Shown: positions 1 through 16,726 of the stretch, in pieces
Numbering within the stretch: the first letter of the stretch is position 1
Layout: each line of letters begins with the position of its first letter
Source: Vishniacozyma victoriae
Taxonomy: Eukaryota; Basidiomycota; Tremellomycetes; Tremellales; Bulleribasidiaceae
Length of the DNA stretch: 64,000 nucleotides
Assembly (NCBI GenBank): GCA_017654735.1
Contig: JADPYG010000089.1
Coordinates: 940,001 to 1,004,000, forward strand
Reading direction: 5' to 3'
Made by a program: the position numbers and the translations under genes
The notes under the pieces: model-generated
Databases searched by the model: none
What the model saw: only the letters and a program-made list of their open reading frames with translations
Told to the model about the DNA's origin: nothing

Positions 1-2479
1 CTCCTTGGTTCCTGCATCTCCACCCGCCCCGCCCTTCCGACAGGAGCATTACAGGTATCAACCAAGAAGACCAAGAGGGAATCGTCCTCCGACTCCTCAC
101 TGGATGGGACCAAGGAAGATCTAGTACTCGATACCAGTACAACAAAGGAACGCCATCATCAGAGACAGGTACAAGCTCAAGTCCCATCCGGCTTACCATC
201 CGATTGTATATCTTGGACTATTAAACCTATTTTATCCACTGCGATTGGGACGTTGAGTACGAGTTTGGCAACTAGTACGGTTGTTTCTACTACCGTCACC
301 ACGGTCTGGGTTCCGGGAGAGACGATCTGGGGTGGATGTCAGGGGTCCTCGTCGGCTGTTACAAGTTCTGTGGAAGGTTCTTCTGCGGCGTCTTCGACAT
401 CTGTCGAGACTTCTTCACCTGCCCCAACCTCCAACTCTTCGGCCGAGACGACCCCAGTATCATCCGAAGAGTCAAGTAGTGCATCTACAGAGGTATCAAC
501 CTCACCATCGTCATCCTCAGAGTCAAGCTCGGCCTCGTTGAGCTCGGCATCATCGACCAAACAATGGATTGACGAGACCTCCAAGTTGAATAGTAGTGAG
601 TATAAACTACCTCTGCTCGAGGGTGTACACTAATGAAAGCAGTGGCTTCCGTCCTTGCATCACAAGGCACACTTTCAACGACCCTCTCCGCGACTCTTAC
701 CTCAAACGCAACCACTCTAGCAGCTACAACCGGGACAAGTCAAATAATCACCACCACCTCCGAAGTCCCGATCGTTCCAGTTGCCATTGTTCCTACCTCC
801 TCAACCTCGTCGAGCAAACGACCAATGATGTCCGACACCTCATCTGCTGATTCTGGGGCTGCGACCCAAGGTGCTATGGCGGTTGATTCCGGTCGTGATA
901 AAGCTGTTTCGGTCGGTGCTACCATTGGCGGGATTATTGGGTTGTTTGGGCTTATCGCCTTGATCCTCATGGGAGTCAGGTATTACATGAGGTGGAAGAG
1001 GGGTAATAATCGCAAAACAATCTTGATGAGGCAGAGTTGGTATCCTGCTGGATACGATGGTCCTGATCACATGATTCCCGACTCCGACGAGGTCAGTCCC
1101 CCTTGGTGATGCAAAGACAGAGACTAATGGGTTAGAAAAATCAAGATCAATCCCATATCTCATTCTTCTCGATGAATGGCAAGAATGCAATTGCAGGTGG
1201 AGCAAGTGGTAGTGAGACCAAACGGAAATCAAAGCGGTTCCCAGGTCTAAACGTCCCTCACGTCCCCACCTTCTTTCCATACTCGAAAAACAATCGAGAC
1301 GTCCTAGACGAAGACGACCAAGATCTCTCCGCTCAAGATGCTAAACCCCTCGCCATGCCAGCTATCTCCGCGGGTATGAAACCAAACAAGGTATTCTCCG
1401 CTCTCTGGTCTCCTCGAAAAGCACCGGATTCACCTTGGGAGAAATATGCCGATGAACCTATAGATGGCTCTAGTCGGAATCGAGATGTAAACCCACCGAG
1501 AAGGATCATGACTCGCCCACCAGGATTTGATGGAGTGGTAGGACCTCCTAAATTGGATTATCAACCTGCTCAAGGACACATGTCGTGGGGTCTACAACGA
1601 CCACCAGTGGGTTCCGGGACGAAATCAAGACCCAATTTGGAATGGGGTCATTCGTATGCTGCTTCAACTGTAAACCCAAATCCGAGGTATTCCGTCATGC
1701 CTCCTCTGCCTCCATCCTCATCCTCACTCAACAGACCATTCGTCCCTGGCCCCATCATCCCTCCCTCACCCACTGAAGAATCCGTTTATTCAAAGAGGGA
1801 TTCACAGCATTCAGGACGTGAGTCCAGGCAATCAAGGCAATCGAGACAATCGTTCCATAGTCATCGTAATCGACAATCAGGCCAATCCAACCTAAACCCC
1901 ACTTCACTGAATCGCAAACCCAGCCGAAACTCCAATCCCGACTTACGATCCGCCATCTTATCCAGAGCATCAGCATCCGCAGCATCACTAGGAAACTGAT
2001 CAATGCATAGTGGAGTTTCTGATCATTCCATCCCAGCCCTTCCAGAAGGTGGACTCAGATTCGATTTCCCTTTACCCCCTACCCCAACTACCAGGACTCC
2101 AACTATGGTATCTGTCCCACCTCCTCCACTACCCAAGCCTGGATCTGGGAATCGATCACTTGTCCCTCAAAGACGACCAAGCGATAGGAAACCAGCACCC
2201 AACATTTCTTCTGTATTCGAATATGCGGATTATACGAGGGAAAGTACTGCTGGACCTGTATCGGTAGGCGGAGAGGGAGTGAGGGATACGATAAGACAAA
2301 CGGCTGATTGGTATGAGAAACCGCTTTGGGTCTGGGACGGGCAGTCGGGACCTTTACCGAGGATCCTAACTGATCATGGCATGTTGCAAGGGCTTGATCA
2401 GAGGCAGAGTCAAGCGCAGGGAAATGGGAGAAAGAGCGTGAAATTCGATCCGGCAGATGGGGTCGCTAGAGCTTTATAG
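1..2479 (+). CDS. Ser/Thr-rich single-pass membrane protein, Mid2/WSC-sensor-like topology (5' end outside window)
   Basis: The frame is open from base 1, so the start lies upstream of the window. The first exon (to about 592) is very rich in Ser/Thr, as in O-mannosylated cell-surface stalks. Introns at about 593-637 (gtgagt...ag) and 1090-1135 (gtcagt...ttag) keep the frame. Exon 2 holds one hydrophobic helix (around 910-985, motif GATIGGIIGLFGLIALILMG) followed by basic residues YMRWKRG, giving an outside N-terminus and a long cytosolic tail. The tail has basic, RQS-repeat and proline-rich stretches and ends in VARAL. This layout resembles yeast Mid2/Wsc-type wall sensors, but no family domain is recognised, so the role is inference. 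An in-frame TGA at 1997-1999 interrupts the tail; the same frame resumes at 2003. The TGA is probably intronic (CTGATCAATGCATAG resembles a branch point plus acceptor), but no convincing donor was found. Confidence 0.6.
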
Positions 2480-2628
2480 GCTGGACTTTGAAGGACATTG
2501 ACTCGTTGTGGTATATTAATCGGACATTCAGTTTTATAGTATCGTAATCACATTCATCTGTATGCAGCATGTGAACAGCATCGTTATCGTATACAACTCA
2601 TCGTACTTCCTACAAACGTGCCCCCGAC

Positions 2629-5600
2629 CTAGACCCTATTCCCCCAATCATCCTCATCCTCCTCTACATCCGAATTCTGATCATCATCATCCGTTTCACC
2701 CATCCCCATGACCGCCTCCAACCTCCTTCGCCTCATTAGTTCTGCTTCACTAACATTCCCAATACTCTGCGGTACAAGTCCAGCAGCAGCTAAAGCAGGA
2801 CTGGCAGCCCTAGCCCCAGCTACTGCAGCAGATAAGAGACTGTTGGTCGGTTTACTAGTCGGAGGACTCGTCGGTCCGCCATGTGAAGAATTCGAGAACC
2901 GCCTTCCGGGAGGTACGGCGCTTGTACTTGCGCCATAGATTGAAGAATGATTCGGTATAGGTCGAGCTGCAGCTGGTGCTTTTGATGGTCCAGCCCTTGA
3001 CCCAGATCCAAAGAAAGCGAAAGCTCCCGAACCTTTCGGTTCTTCCTCTGGTCCAAATACTCCAAGGTCCGTCGGAGGAGTTGCAACCGAAACAGTCTCG
3101 CCAGAGGAACCAGATTGTTCTTGATCAAATTTGACAGCGGATGAAGATCGATACAGAGTCAGGTGTTCCTTTGAGGCTCGGCGGGGAGCAGGGAAGAATC
3201 GAGATGGCGGAGGTGTCCTCTTGGCCTTGGCAGAGAATGAGATCATCCCTTCTTCCTGCTCTTCTTCCTCGGCTGCCACTGTTGAAAATGAAGCGACGGC
3301 GGCACCGAGATCCGCACCTCCTAGCGACCGTCGGGGCGATTCTGAATAATGTTTGACAGGTTTGACATATGTCGAAGGTGGCTGAACTACCGTATCCTGG
3401 GGAGACATGAGGACTGGGGCGTCGGGCCTGAAAGCCGCCTTGGCAGCAGCGTGGGCGGCAGCTACCTCCTCGACGTCTCTCTGAATTTCTAGCTCCTTTT
3501 CAAACGACTCGTCGATCCAATCCGCCATTTCCGTCAAGACTGGGTTAATCTCTTTCATCAAACTGGCCATTTGCATGAACCCATGTCCCCAACCCTCAAT
3601 AATCCGCATTTGAACCCAATCATCATCCGTTTCGCGAAGAATATGATCCGGATCACTAGGTTTTGCCGATGTAGACATTCGTAAACCTTCCCCAAATTTG
3701 GTAGCTATCCCTTGAGCTTTAGATTCGGCCTCGGCGCGTCGGGCACGTTTGGCCTCTCGGACTCGGCCCGAAAAGATAACAGTGTCGTCCACAAACGGAT
3801 CGCGCTCTCCGCAAATGAGATAGACTGGCGGGAAATGCGCCAAAAGGTGGGCAGGGGCAAGGACTGGTGAAATGTAGTAATCCGTCTCAAAATCGGGATT
3901 CAGTCGAGGGCCGATGTAGAGAATAGCCATGGCTCGCATCTGATATCAGTTCACTCCTTACTTAGATGAAAGAGGACTCACCATACTGGGGGAAATGATA
4001 CGATCCTGGAAATACCCTACACGACTCGTCATGGTCATTCGAGTACCAATCGGGGCTTTTCTCCGCTTCTTCTTGTCGACTGGCGCTACCTTTTCAGGAG
4101 ACTCGAACTTGAGGTCGAAATGGCGTTCTTCCTTTGGAGTCTTGACTCGTTCCCTCAACGATTTATCCGCCTCTCTACGCATATCAAAAGCCCGCACGGT
4201 CCGAGTATCATCATCGTCATCGGACGAGCCAGAGTCTTCGGAACTGGTCTCTATCGAGCCTCTCCTTTCATCCGTAGAAGCGAACTTTTCCGAAAGGGCC
4301 CGGGGGAGTACCGCAGACCAAGGTGTGGCTGGACTAGTACCCTTGGGCGTTTTAGATCCGCCAAAAGCACTCTTCTCGTCCGTCGGCGACATTGCAAGTC
4401 CGGGTAGTTTCGATGAAATGGCTTGTCCCCAGCTCTTCTGCCTGGATTGCGTTGGGGTACGATGTGGCCGTTTGACATCGTCAACGACTGATAATGGTGA
4501 TTTGTGAGACATGTGGTCTTTGCCCTGCTTCAATCCCGGGATGTGACTTTCCGAGTGTTCTGTTCTGAGAACTCGTAGATTCGCGGGGGACATCCATGAT
4601 GTGAAATTGAAATCGAGAGCTGGGTAGGCGAGGATGATGGACACTGGTCGAGGGATGGCGGTGTGATGTTCGAGGATACGAATAATGATTGTTGTGCAGA
4701 TGTTGCCGCCCCTGCTCGTCAGCCAGTACCGGTCGTGTGTTCAAATTGCTCACGCAGAATCTCCAGTGAGAACCACTCCCAGTCGACCAGTCTTCATACC
4801 GATACATCGACCTTTGGTCTCCTGTATCGTCCGATAAGCATCGAATCCCTCTTCAATCGCCCAAGGATACGGGTCTAGGATGAGCCTGAATCCAAGCTTC
4901 ACGAACAGACTTACATTCGGGTGCTTTCCCATAATCAATTCCCAAGACAGGCTTTCCCGTCCTCTTCGCCCATAGCCTCAATCTCTCCTCGTGGCAATCC
5001 GGGCCCATCGCTATGAAACCTCCACCTGGGAAATCGATTACCAGTTCAGTAGCTGACGCTAGCTGTTTCTCGGACCCGTCAAAGAACAGCAGCCCCTTGA
5101 CAGGGGGTAGATTTGCGCGTGAAGACGAAGCGGGTCGTGGAATGATGACTTCCCTTACGAGCGGTACTCGTGGTCGGTGGAATGTCGTCAAAAGGCGGAC
5201 CTGTCGTCAGCTCTGTCAGTTACGCAGACTCACATATGGATTCCGCGTTTTCTCCCATGTGACTCGGAGCATCTCGACGGTACATAATGCTCTAAAACGT
5301 CGAAGCTATTCTGTCAGCGAGATTACAAAGCAGTGACGTACAACTTCATCCCCGTCAGATGCCCAGATGAGGTAGTAGCCGGAAAACAGAACACTGCAGA
5401 TATCCTTGAGCCATTTCGGACGGATGGCCATAGCTGATGCGAAACCCGCATCGAATGCCGTGTTGACGTATGTAGCTCGATAGTATGAGCGAGAGTACTG
5501 CTGGTCAGCCATGTCTGAAAAAGACGATGCGAACATACCAATCTTGCCAGTGGTTCCGGCGCTGCGATATCAGCGGATGCACAGTCAGAGGAAGACCTGA

Positions 5601-6017
5601 CTCACCTCCTAGTCCAAACAAATCATCCAGATGCCTCAGTGCATAAAGTATCGTAAAAGTCCCGAGAATCAATTGATATGGTGTAAAGTGTTCTACTCAT
5701 CAGCTCTGCATGACTTGGAAGTTGCTGGGCAGCTCACTTAATCGTTCATTAACCCTGTTCATCCATTCCGTACCAAATCTACTCCTCCCAACTAATCCGA
5801 CCCATACTCTCCACCACCAAGTCTTCTTGCCCTGCCCGCCCTTGCTAGGTCTTCCGCCACTTGCACCGCTCGGCCCAGCTGGCAGTCCTGTGATTGTCCG
5901 TGTTGGTAGAGGAGCGCCATCGCCTTTGTACAACCTCCAGATCCAGAAGAATAGGACAAGAAATATCTGTGATCGACGAATCGACGCGGACGGTCGACCT
6001 AGAATATGGTCGATCAT
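2629..6017 (-). CDS. Hormone-sensitive-lipase-family alpha/beta hydrolase, membrane-anchored
   Basis: This multi-exon gene encodes an alpha/beta hydrolase of the hormone-sensitive lipase (HSL) type, which cleaves ester bonds of acylglycerols or sterol esters. The start chosen is the ATG at 6017, followed within 25 codons by a hydrophobic segment (IFLVLFFWIWRLY). Visible signatures in order: an oxyanion-hole motif FPGGGF (near 5030), the nucleophile motif GDSAGGN split by an intron (about 4750 to 4695), the post-strand motif YPALDFNF (near 4610), the acid motif CGERDPFVDD (near 3790) and the base motif GWGHGFMQ (near 3575). A Ser/Glu/Asp-rich, probably disordered insert separates nucleophile from acid (4550-4000), and a long Ser/Pro/Ala-rich tail ends the protein. 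At least seven short introns are inferred. It is divergent from the Nudix gene at 6507. Substrate cannot be read from sequence; a steryl-ester or acetyl-sterol hydrolase is possible. Confidence 0.85.
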
Positions 6018-6506
6018 TTCGAGTTGGAAGGTTGGAGGACGTGGTTTTGGTAACTACCGTCCGTCGCTTTCCCGTCGACTTCAGCTTGATCACGATTAGG
6101 TCCAGGAAGCTCCTAGTGTGGCTGAGCTGAACAGCACCGCCTTATCTCTTAGGTGTATCGAAGGTTTGGTCAATGATCAACATGGATTTGCCTCTATTCC
6201 TCGCAAAGGTAGCGAAGTCGGCATAAGGTTTGAGTTCTAGCTGGAATCGGGTATGGGGCGCCGGGTACTCAAACTTCGATTGACGGTGTTGCTCCGATTG
6301 TAACGTAGTTGATCGGTTCGCCTGATCAGATCAGACTGATGTCAAGATTTACAGATTACAAAGTGTTGCTACAGATGAGGTAAACTAACCACTTTACTGC
6401 GACGTCGGGACTGGACAGGTCCCCCGAAGGAGTTACTACTTTGAGCAGATCTGATATCGAGATAACCGGTCCACTTCGTGTGCTTATTTTGATTTTGGTA
6501 TCTGCC
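6018..6506. promoter_or_regulatory. Bidirectional intergenic region between lipase and Nudix genes
   Basis: 489 bp separate two divergent start codons, so promoter elements for both genes should lie here. No TATA box or named operator was recognised. The reading frames in this stretch are short and lack splice-compatible extensions. Confidence 0.4.
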
Positions 6507-7259
6507 ATGGGCACAGGCAAATCACCTAGGCATGTAGCTGTGGCTCTCGTATTCGACAGAGAAGCACATCAGCTACTAATGGTATCCAGTCGGGCTCATC
6601 CGGGGATGTGGATTCGTGAGCCACCCAGATCTGAGCCAGTACATCGCTCACGATATCCTCTTCCTAAATTCTACCTCACCTCAATAATCTTCTCCTCATA
6701 CTTTGAAAGACAGTACCGAAAGGCGGAATCGAGGAGGGCGAGACATCAGGCGAAGCGGCAGTCAGGGAATCATATGAAGAAGGTATGTGCATGACATGCT
6801 TGCTTTGAAGCTGAGATATAGCCGGAACACCGAGAGGTCTCACAGCACCGAGCGACGAAGATCGCTTGATGATGCTCACGCTTGAAGCTGGAGAGGGACA
6901 GAAGAGAGCAGCAGTCTGGCATATACATGTTGTCGAGACATCGGAAGAAGCCGTCTCTGCTCAAACTGAATGGTATGCCTTCTCCCGCCCCCCAAGCTAA
7001 GCTAATGAGAAGGCCAGAAGCACACGAACGAATACGAAAATGGGTAACTCCTCATGAATGTTTGGCTCGTATAAAAGCTTGGTCAAACAGCCCGGCTACA
7101 GCTGGAGATATTGCAGCGCAAGGAGGAGTTGTAGTAGAGAGTAAGAGCAAGAAAGCGGGCAAGGAGGGCTTAAAGGCAAAAAGGGACAAGAAGAGTGGAG
7201 CGATGGAAATGGCCTTGAGGCAGTTTGTCGATCTCAAAGGCTGGGAGAAAGGTGTATAA
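6507..7259 (+). CDS. Nudix hydrolase, diphosphoinositol polyphosphate phosphohydrolase-like
   Basis: Four exons (6507-6615, 6714-6782, 6822-6972, 7013-7259) splice into a small Nudix enzyme. After splicing, the strand motif reads MWILPKGG and runs straight into a complete Nudix box, GGIEEGETSGEAAVRESYEE followed by AG; the Glu pair of REXXEE binds the catalytic metal. The WILPKGG context is typical of DIPP/Aps1 enzymes, which hydrolyse inositol pyrophosphates and diadenosine polyphosphates, rather than of MutT or ADP-ribose hydrolases. The next exon carries VWHIHVVET and the last a short helical tail with MALRQFVDLKGW. ATG 6507 is the first in-frame ATG. The C-terminal part contains a lysine-rich insertion (KSKKAGKEGLKAKRDKK). 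A link to phosphate or polyphosphate signalling is a family-level inference. Confidence 0.87.
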
Positions 7260-7334
7260 GCCTGCGCCAGAAGTGAAGGACACGATCTCGATCTATGATT
7301 AATGCACGCAATCTGTTACTCTCTGGCGACGCAT

Positions 7335-12391
<5,057 letters not shown>

Positions 12392-13136
12392 TGTTGCAGG
12401 ATGGGTTCGACGGCTCTGCGCTTCCCTTGAGATGGAGTGGAAGGTTTAGTGATAGTGACAGTGACTTTTTCGGACCGACTCGAGCGAAAGCTCGAAAGCT
12501 TAAACCCGCTTAAACTTGTTTCGGGCGAAAGATGAGAGTGGCACTGAGGATCACACCTCCAGATCCTCCAAGGTCGCTCGTTCTGGCCACTAAGGGACAT
12601 GCATACGTGTTTAAGAGAGTATATGACAGCAGGCAATCGATGCCAGAGTTGAGATCTCAACAGAGTTTTCGAGTTTGCTCATTCCTATGCCTCGTCCGAT
12701 ATGGGTCTCGGACATGTCGAGTAGATGCCTGATTGCTAATGGTCTGAGAAGGAAAAGTGTCAACACTTGCGTCCTAGCTAGACCGCTTGAGCCGTCTTGC
12801 TGGTCAAAGTCCGAAAGGGTGCACGTGATGCGGTATCAGCGGCGGAACGATTCTCCGGATAGCGAAAGGACCTCGGATTGAACAGCTCAGCTCGATTGGT
12901 GATGCATGCATCACTCCCCATCTCGCTGGGACCAGGGCTGACTAGGTACACCGAGCTGCGCATCCTCAGATACAACCTGACCTAAAAGTTATATCTACGC
13001 GCCCTTGCTTGGGCATTCATTGTTCTAAATAAGATTCATTTTCAGGGACGGAAATTGAGGTCCCAGAGAAACGCGTAGAGTACAGTTCACTTAAATTACT
13101 GTCAAGTGTAAACATATTCATTCAACTCGATATAGG
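12392..13136. promoter_or_regulatory. Intergenic region between divergent ARO1 and transporter genes
   Basis: 745 bp between two divergent start codons. It contains a short dyad (TCGAGC-GAAA-GCTCGA near 12480-12495) next to an AAGCTTAAAC/GCTTAAACTTG near-repeat (12497-12516). No convincing gene is visible. A TGACTA (about 12937) is only a weak Gcn4-type match. Confidence 0.3.
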
Positions 13137-14558
13137 ATGTACAACGGCAAGCCGCCTCTCCGTCTGGATCACCAGGCCGGAGAAGGATATGTGGCTCCGG
13201 CTCTTCAGCCTAACAAGGTGGATAGGCCGCCCACGTTATTTGGGCTCGAGCTCAAATGGATCTCGTGAGTCCCTCTAATCTCTTGGGAATAGTGATTGAC
13301 ATCATTAGATTGATCACCCTATCCCTCCAGAACGCGTTCCTCACAATCATCATGCACTACTCTAGGATATCGCAGTCGCCAGACAAGATGTACTCGGCAG
13401 CAAGTGCAGTACTTCTCAACGAGCTGTTGAAGGGGTTCATCTCGGTCATGATTGCCCTCCGAAATATTGATGCCGACATCGCATCTTCACCCACACCTGC
13501 AGTCTACTCGGATAGAGACACTCGCATAAATCCTTCACGCTATTCACCACTACCATCCATGCTCCACTCCTCCCGTCTACACACACTGCTCAAGTCGATA
13601 TTCTCCCCCGACTGTTACAAACTCGCTGTCCCCGCTATCCTCTATGTCATTCAAAACAACCTCCAATACGTGGCTGCTTCCAACCTCGACGTCGCTACTT
13701 TCCAAGTCACCTATCAAATGAAGATTCTCACCACTGCTTTTGCATCCGTCTTCATCTTGGGCAGACGGTTATCAAAAGCAAAGTGGCTAGCTCTCATCCT
13801 ACTCGCAGTGGGAGTCGGGATTGTTCAAATTCAAACCACCGCAGCCCCCAAAATCGAGCTCAAGCTAGATGACCTCGCCGAAGAACCTGTCAAGGTCAAC
13901 GAACGAGTCATGCAGCCCTTGAAAGGGTTCATGGCCGTCACAGCTGCATGTGTCACTTCAGGAATCGCTGGAGTTTACTTTGAATTCATTTTGAAAGGTG
14001 GAGGAGGTGGACCTGCTCCGGATCTATGGATTAGGAATACTCAATTATCGCTATTCTCGGTCATTCCCGCCATTGTTCCGATCATCTTTTTCCCCTCTGG
14101 ACCAGAAGGAACGAAATGGTTGGAAAAGGTCATGGCGAGCTTTAGCAATTTCAACGGATGGGCTATTGGAACAATCCTCACTCAGACGTTTGGCGGACTA
14201 ATTACGGCGGTCGTCATTCGCTATAGCGATAACATCATGTAAGCCACTCTTCATTTCTGACAATTTTCAGTATACTGACGGAATTAGGAAAGGCTTTGCG
14301 ACTTCGATTTCGATCGTCTTATCATTCCTCGCCTCTGTCGCTTTATTCAACTATCCAATCACTCTCCAATTCTGCGTCGGCTCATCCATGGTTCTAATTG
14401 CTACGTACCTGTACAACGCACCAAGCACCACCAGAGGTACGCATGTGGTAGATACAGGGACTTCGAACCCTCCACCACCTACGAATTTTAGTGACCAAGG
14501 GAATCACTCTCGCTCGCCCACACTGGGAAAGCCGATGCCGATGCCGAAGCGCTGGTAG
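13137..14558 (+). CDS. Golgi nucleotide-sugar transporter, UDP-galactose/SLC35A type
   Basis: Three exons (13137-13264, 13309-14238, 14288-14558) encode a multi-pass Golgi membrane antiporter that exchanges cytosolic UDP-sugar for luminal UMP. The family signature is clear: LSLQNAFLTIIMHYSR in the first helices, SAASAVLLNELLKGF, YVIQNNLQYVAASNLD, then VTYQMKILTTAFASVFILGR and LLAVGVGIVQIQ. The spliced last exon gives DNIMKGFATSISIVLSF, the conserved distal motif of the CMP-sialate/UDP-galactose/UDP-GlcNAc transporter subfamily. The tail is Pro/Ser-rich and hydrophilic (PMPMPKRW). The true start is the ATG at 13137, in a first exon ending LELKWIS. In Cryptococcus the equivalent UDP-galactose transporter (Ugt1) is needed for capsule; orthology is likely but not proven. 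It heads a run of four glycan genes on one strand. Confidence 0.93.
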
Positions 14559-14973
14559 TACAGAATTAGATGCAAATAGATATTGTCTGACAGGGGACCG
14601 CGTTGACGAGCTCAGAGTCTGCGACCAGCGAAAGGTCTCGGTACGAGATCATGCTACCAATGAGCCAGGACCGACAACGCGATGCCTCAATCCGTGTTGG
14701 GCTTCTAGGGCAGTACTGCATGTTGACGGTACTTCGTCAACCACAGAGACGCCTCTGTCTTCATCACAGACCGCAGATGGGAATTGTCAGTTCTACAAGG
14801 TGTATTAGTGCCAAGCAATCATGGAAACGATCCCCTCACTTAAGAGGAAAAGGTGCACATTGTATTAATGAGAAAATAGACACGGGAAGGACGCGTCTTA
14901 TCTTTCCATTAATCTTGATCAGCTGATCAGTGTGTCCTTCTTGGATCGGTCAGTCACCAAAAATCACGCAACG
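14559..14973. other. Intergenic region, 3' UTR and promoter
   Basis: 415 bp between the transporter stop and the next ATG. Open frames here are short and unsupported. No repeat or RNA gene was seen. Confidence 0.3.
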
Positions 14974-16389
14974 ATGCCGCGTTTCAACCGTATGGCCACA
15001 TTTGCAACCGCCTGCACAGCCCTCATCTTATTTTCATTCCTTTACACCACCGATCGAGCGGATGGTATCCGCAATACATTCCACCGAAACTCGGCTGCTC
15101 GTCGACCACGACCTTGTTACGGCGCTATAGAAGCTGGCAGGGATACTCTGTATGAAGTCTACTCCAAATCGCTGGCGGGCGTAACGCATGTCGCAGTATG
15201 CGATTGGCCATGGCATCACAACTCGGGCGACTCTGCCATTTGGCTTGGCGAGATGGCATTGCTGGAATCTCTAGGGAAGAAGGTCGCATACATTTGCGGA
15301 CTTGATGATTGCGTGAAAGAAGACATGGATAAAGCACTTGAAGGAATTCCCAACGCCCAGACGGCGGTGTTGATGCATGGAGGTGGAAACTTTGGGGATT
15401 TATGGACATCGCATCAAAATCTTCGAAATCGACTGGTCCAGGAGATGCCAAACCGTAAAATCAGGCATTTCCCCCAAACGTTCGAATTTGAGCTCAGAAA
15501 ACCATCAGGCTTGCTCAAAAAGACGATGGAGGTCTACGCCAAACACCCCGATATCGAAGTCGTCGCCAGGGATACCGAATCACATGCCGCCATGACTGAA
15601 GCTTTTCCAACACTACCTGTCCGTCTGACACCCGACGCAGCTTTCTACATCGGCTACAACCAGGCATCAAGCCTTACACCACCCATCATGCGAGCTCCTG
15701 GTTCCGACAAGTCAATTCTCGGATTGACAGGTAAACACGCTGCCGTCTTTGAGTCGGCTCCATCACCGTACGACGACGCATCCGTTACCGAGCGCTCTCC
15801 CTTTGCCTGGCCATTGATGTCGTTTGAAGCTCCAACAAAGCACGATGTACTAGTACTTGCTCGATACGACAAAGAAGGAGGACAAGATCGACAGGATCCA
15901 TCTAATTGGATCCCACCACTCGCCCCACGCACTGTCCGAATCACCGATTGGGACGATGCTTGGCGAGGAATCAAACAACCACCAAGAGCGAACTACGGAA
16001 CGATCGAAGCCGATGGTAAAACAGTATCGTTCGAAGTGTATTGGAATCAAGCCGCACTTCTTCGTGTACAATGGGCATTGGCAAAGCTATCTAGTGGACG
16101 AGTCGTCATTTCCGATCGACTTCACACCGAGATTCTGGCCACATTGTTGGGTCTAGGTCACGTTGCGGTAGAAGATGGACATTTACGAAAAATGGAGAAA
16201 GTCATCGACACTTGGTTAGCACCATGCTTGGTCCCATTCACATCGATGAATGCGATCGCAGTCGGAGCACCTAGGGATACAGACGCGAACACTGTTTTCG
16301 TGCACAGCAATGAAGAGGCGGTCGATGCGGCAAAGGCTTGGCTGGAGGCCGAGGATAAGGGTATACGGTGGTCTAGAGTGAGCGAGTAG
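14974..16389 (+). CDS. Polysaccharide pyruvyl transferase family protein, type II membrane protein
   Basis: This intronless gene encodes about 471 residues. The first ATG in frame (14974) is followed by a short cytosolic stretch and one signal anchor (MATFATACTALILFSFLY), then a luminal catalytic domain, as expected for a Golgi enzyme. Family hallmarks are HHNSGDSAIWLGEMALLESL near the domain start, LMHGGGNFGDLW (glycine-rich motif), the PQTFEF motif, EVVARDTESHA, the DAAFYIGYN segment, and a late SDRLHTEILATLLG, which matches the conserved 'D..H' helix of the PS_pyruv_trans fold. Fission-yeast Pvg1 of this family adds pyruvate ketals to beta-galactose of N-glycans using phosphoenolpyruvate. 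Acceptor here is unknown, but its position just after a UDP-galactose-type transporter gene fits a galactose acceptor (inference). Confidence 0.88.
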   Translation: MPRFNRMATFATACTALILFSFLYTTDRADGIRNTFHRNSAARRPRPCYGAIEAGRDTLYEVYSKSLAGVTHVAVCDWPWHHNSGDSAIWLGEMALLESLGKKVAYICGLDDCVKEDMDKALEGIPNAQTAVLMHGGGNFGDLWTSHQNLRNRLVQEMPNRKIRHFPQTFEFELRKPSGLLKKTMEVYAKHPDIEVVARDTESHAAMTEAFPTLPVRLTPDAAFYIGYNQASSLTPPIMRAPGSDKSILGLTGKHAAVFESAPSPYDDASVTERSPFAWPLMSFEAPTKHDVLVLARYDKEGGQDRQDPSNWIPPLAPRTVRITDWDDAWRGIKQPPRANYGTIEADGKTVSFEVYWNQAALLRVQWALAKLSSGRVVISDRLHTEILATLLGLGHVAVEDGHLRKMEKVIDTWLAPCLVPFTSMNAIAVGAPRDTDANTVFVHSNEEAVDAAKAWLEAEDKGIRWSRVSE

Positions 16390-16726
16390 CTTCAGTAACG
16401 GTTGAAAGGGTATCGAAATGGTCGGCATCTTGAGAATAGAGAAAATATGTATAGACAGAAAGCATTTCTTGTTTACCTATGTCGACGGCGCTGAGATCAT
16501 GCATTAATCTTTCTCATCGAAACGACACGTACGAGAGATGCTATGCGCGTCATGCAGGGCTGCTCGTTCCTTCGCAACTTACCAGCATTGGAACGGTCAA
16601 TGGCGGTTAGCTGTGATTTGCGGCTTTACGTGATAAAGGACCTGTTGTGTGTGCCTGATTTGGGGATCTTTTGTCTTTCTCAAACCACAAATACTGCAAC
16701 GGTGACTCACCTTGGCTCTCATCAAC
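16390..16726. other. Intergenic region, 3' UTR and promoter
   Basis: 337 bp between two co-oriented genes, with no supported gene or repeat. It must hold the 3' end of the pyruvyl transferase transcript and the promoter of the GT18 gene. Confidence 0.3.

Noticed and set aside
1997..1999. Programmed stop-codon readthrough or selenocysteine at TGA
   Set aside because: The context after TGA is TCA, not the CTA readthrough signal, and fungi of this group lack selenocysteine insertion; an intron or truncation is more likely.
2010..2267. Overlapping plus-strand frame beginning MEFLIIPSQ
   Set aside because: It overlaps the better, proline-rich continuation of the membrane protein at 2003-2479 and has no splice support.
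12481..12495. Small dyad with GAAA loop near the ARO1 start
   Set aside because: On the ARO1 transcript the loop reads TTTC, and the six-pair stem is short enough to be chance.
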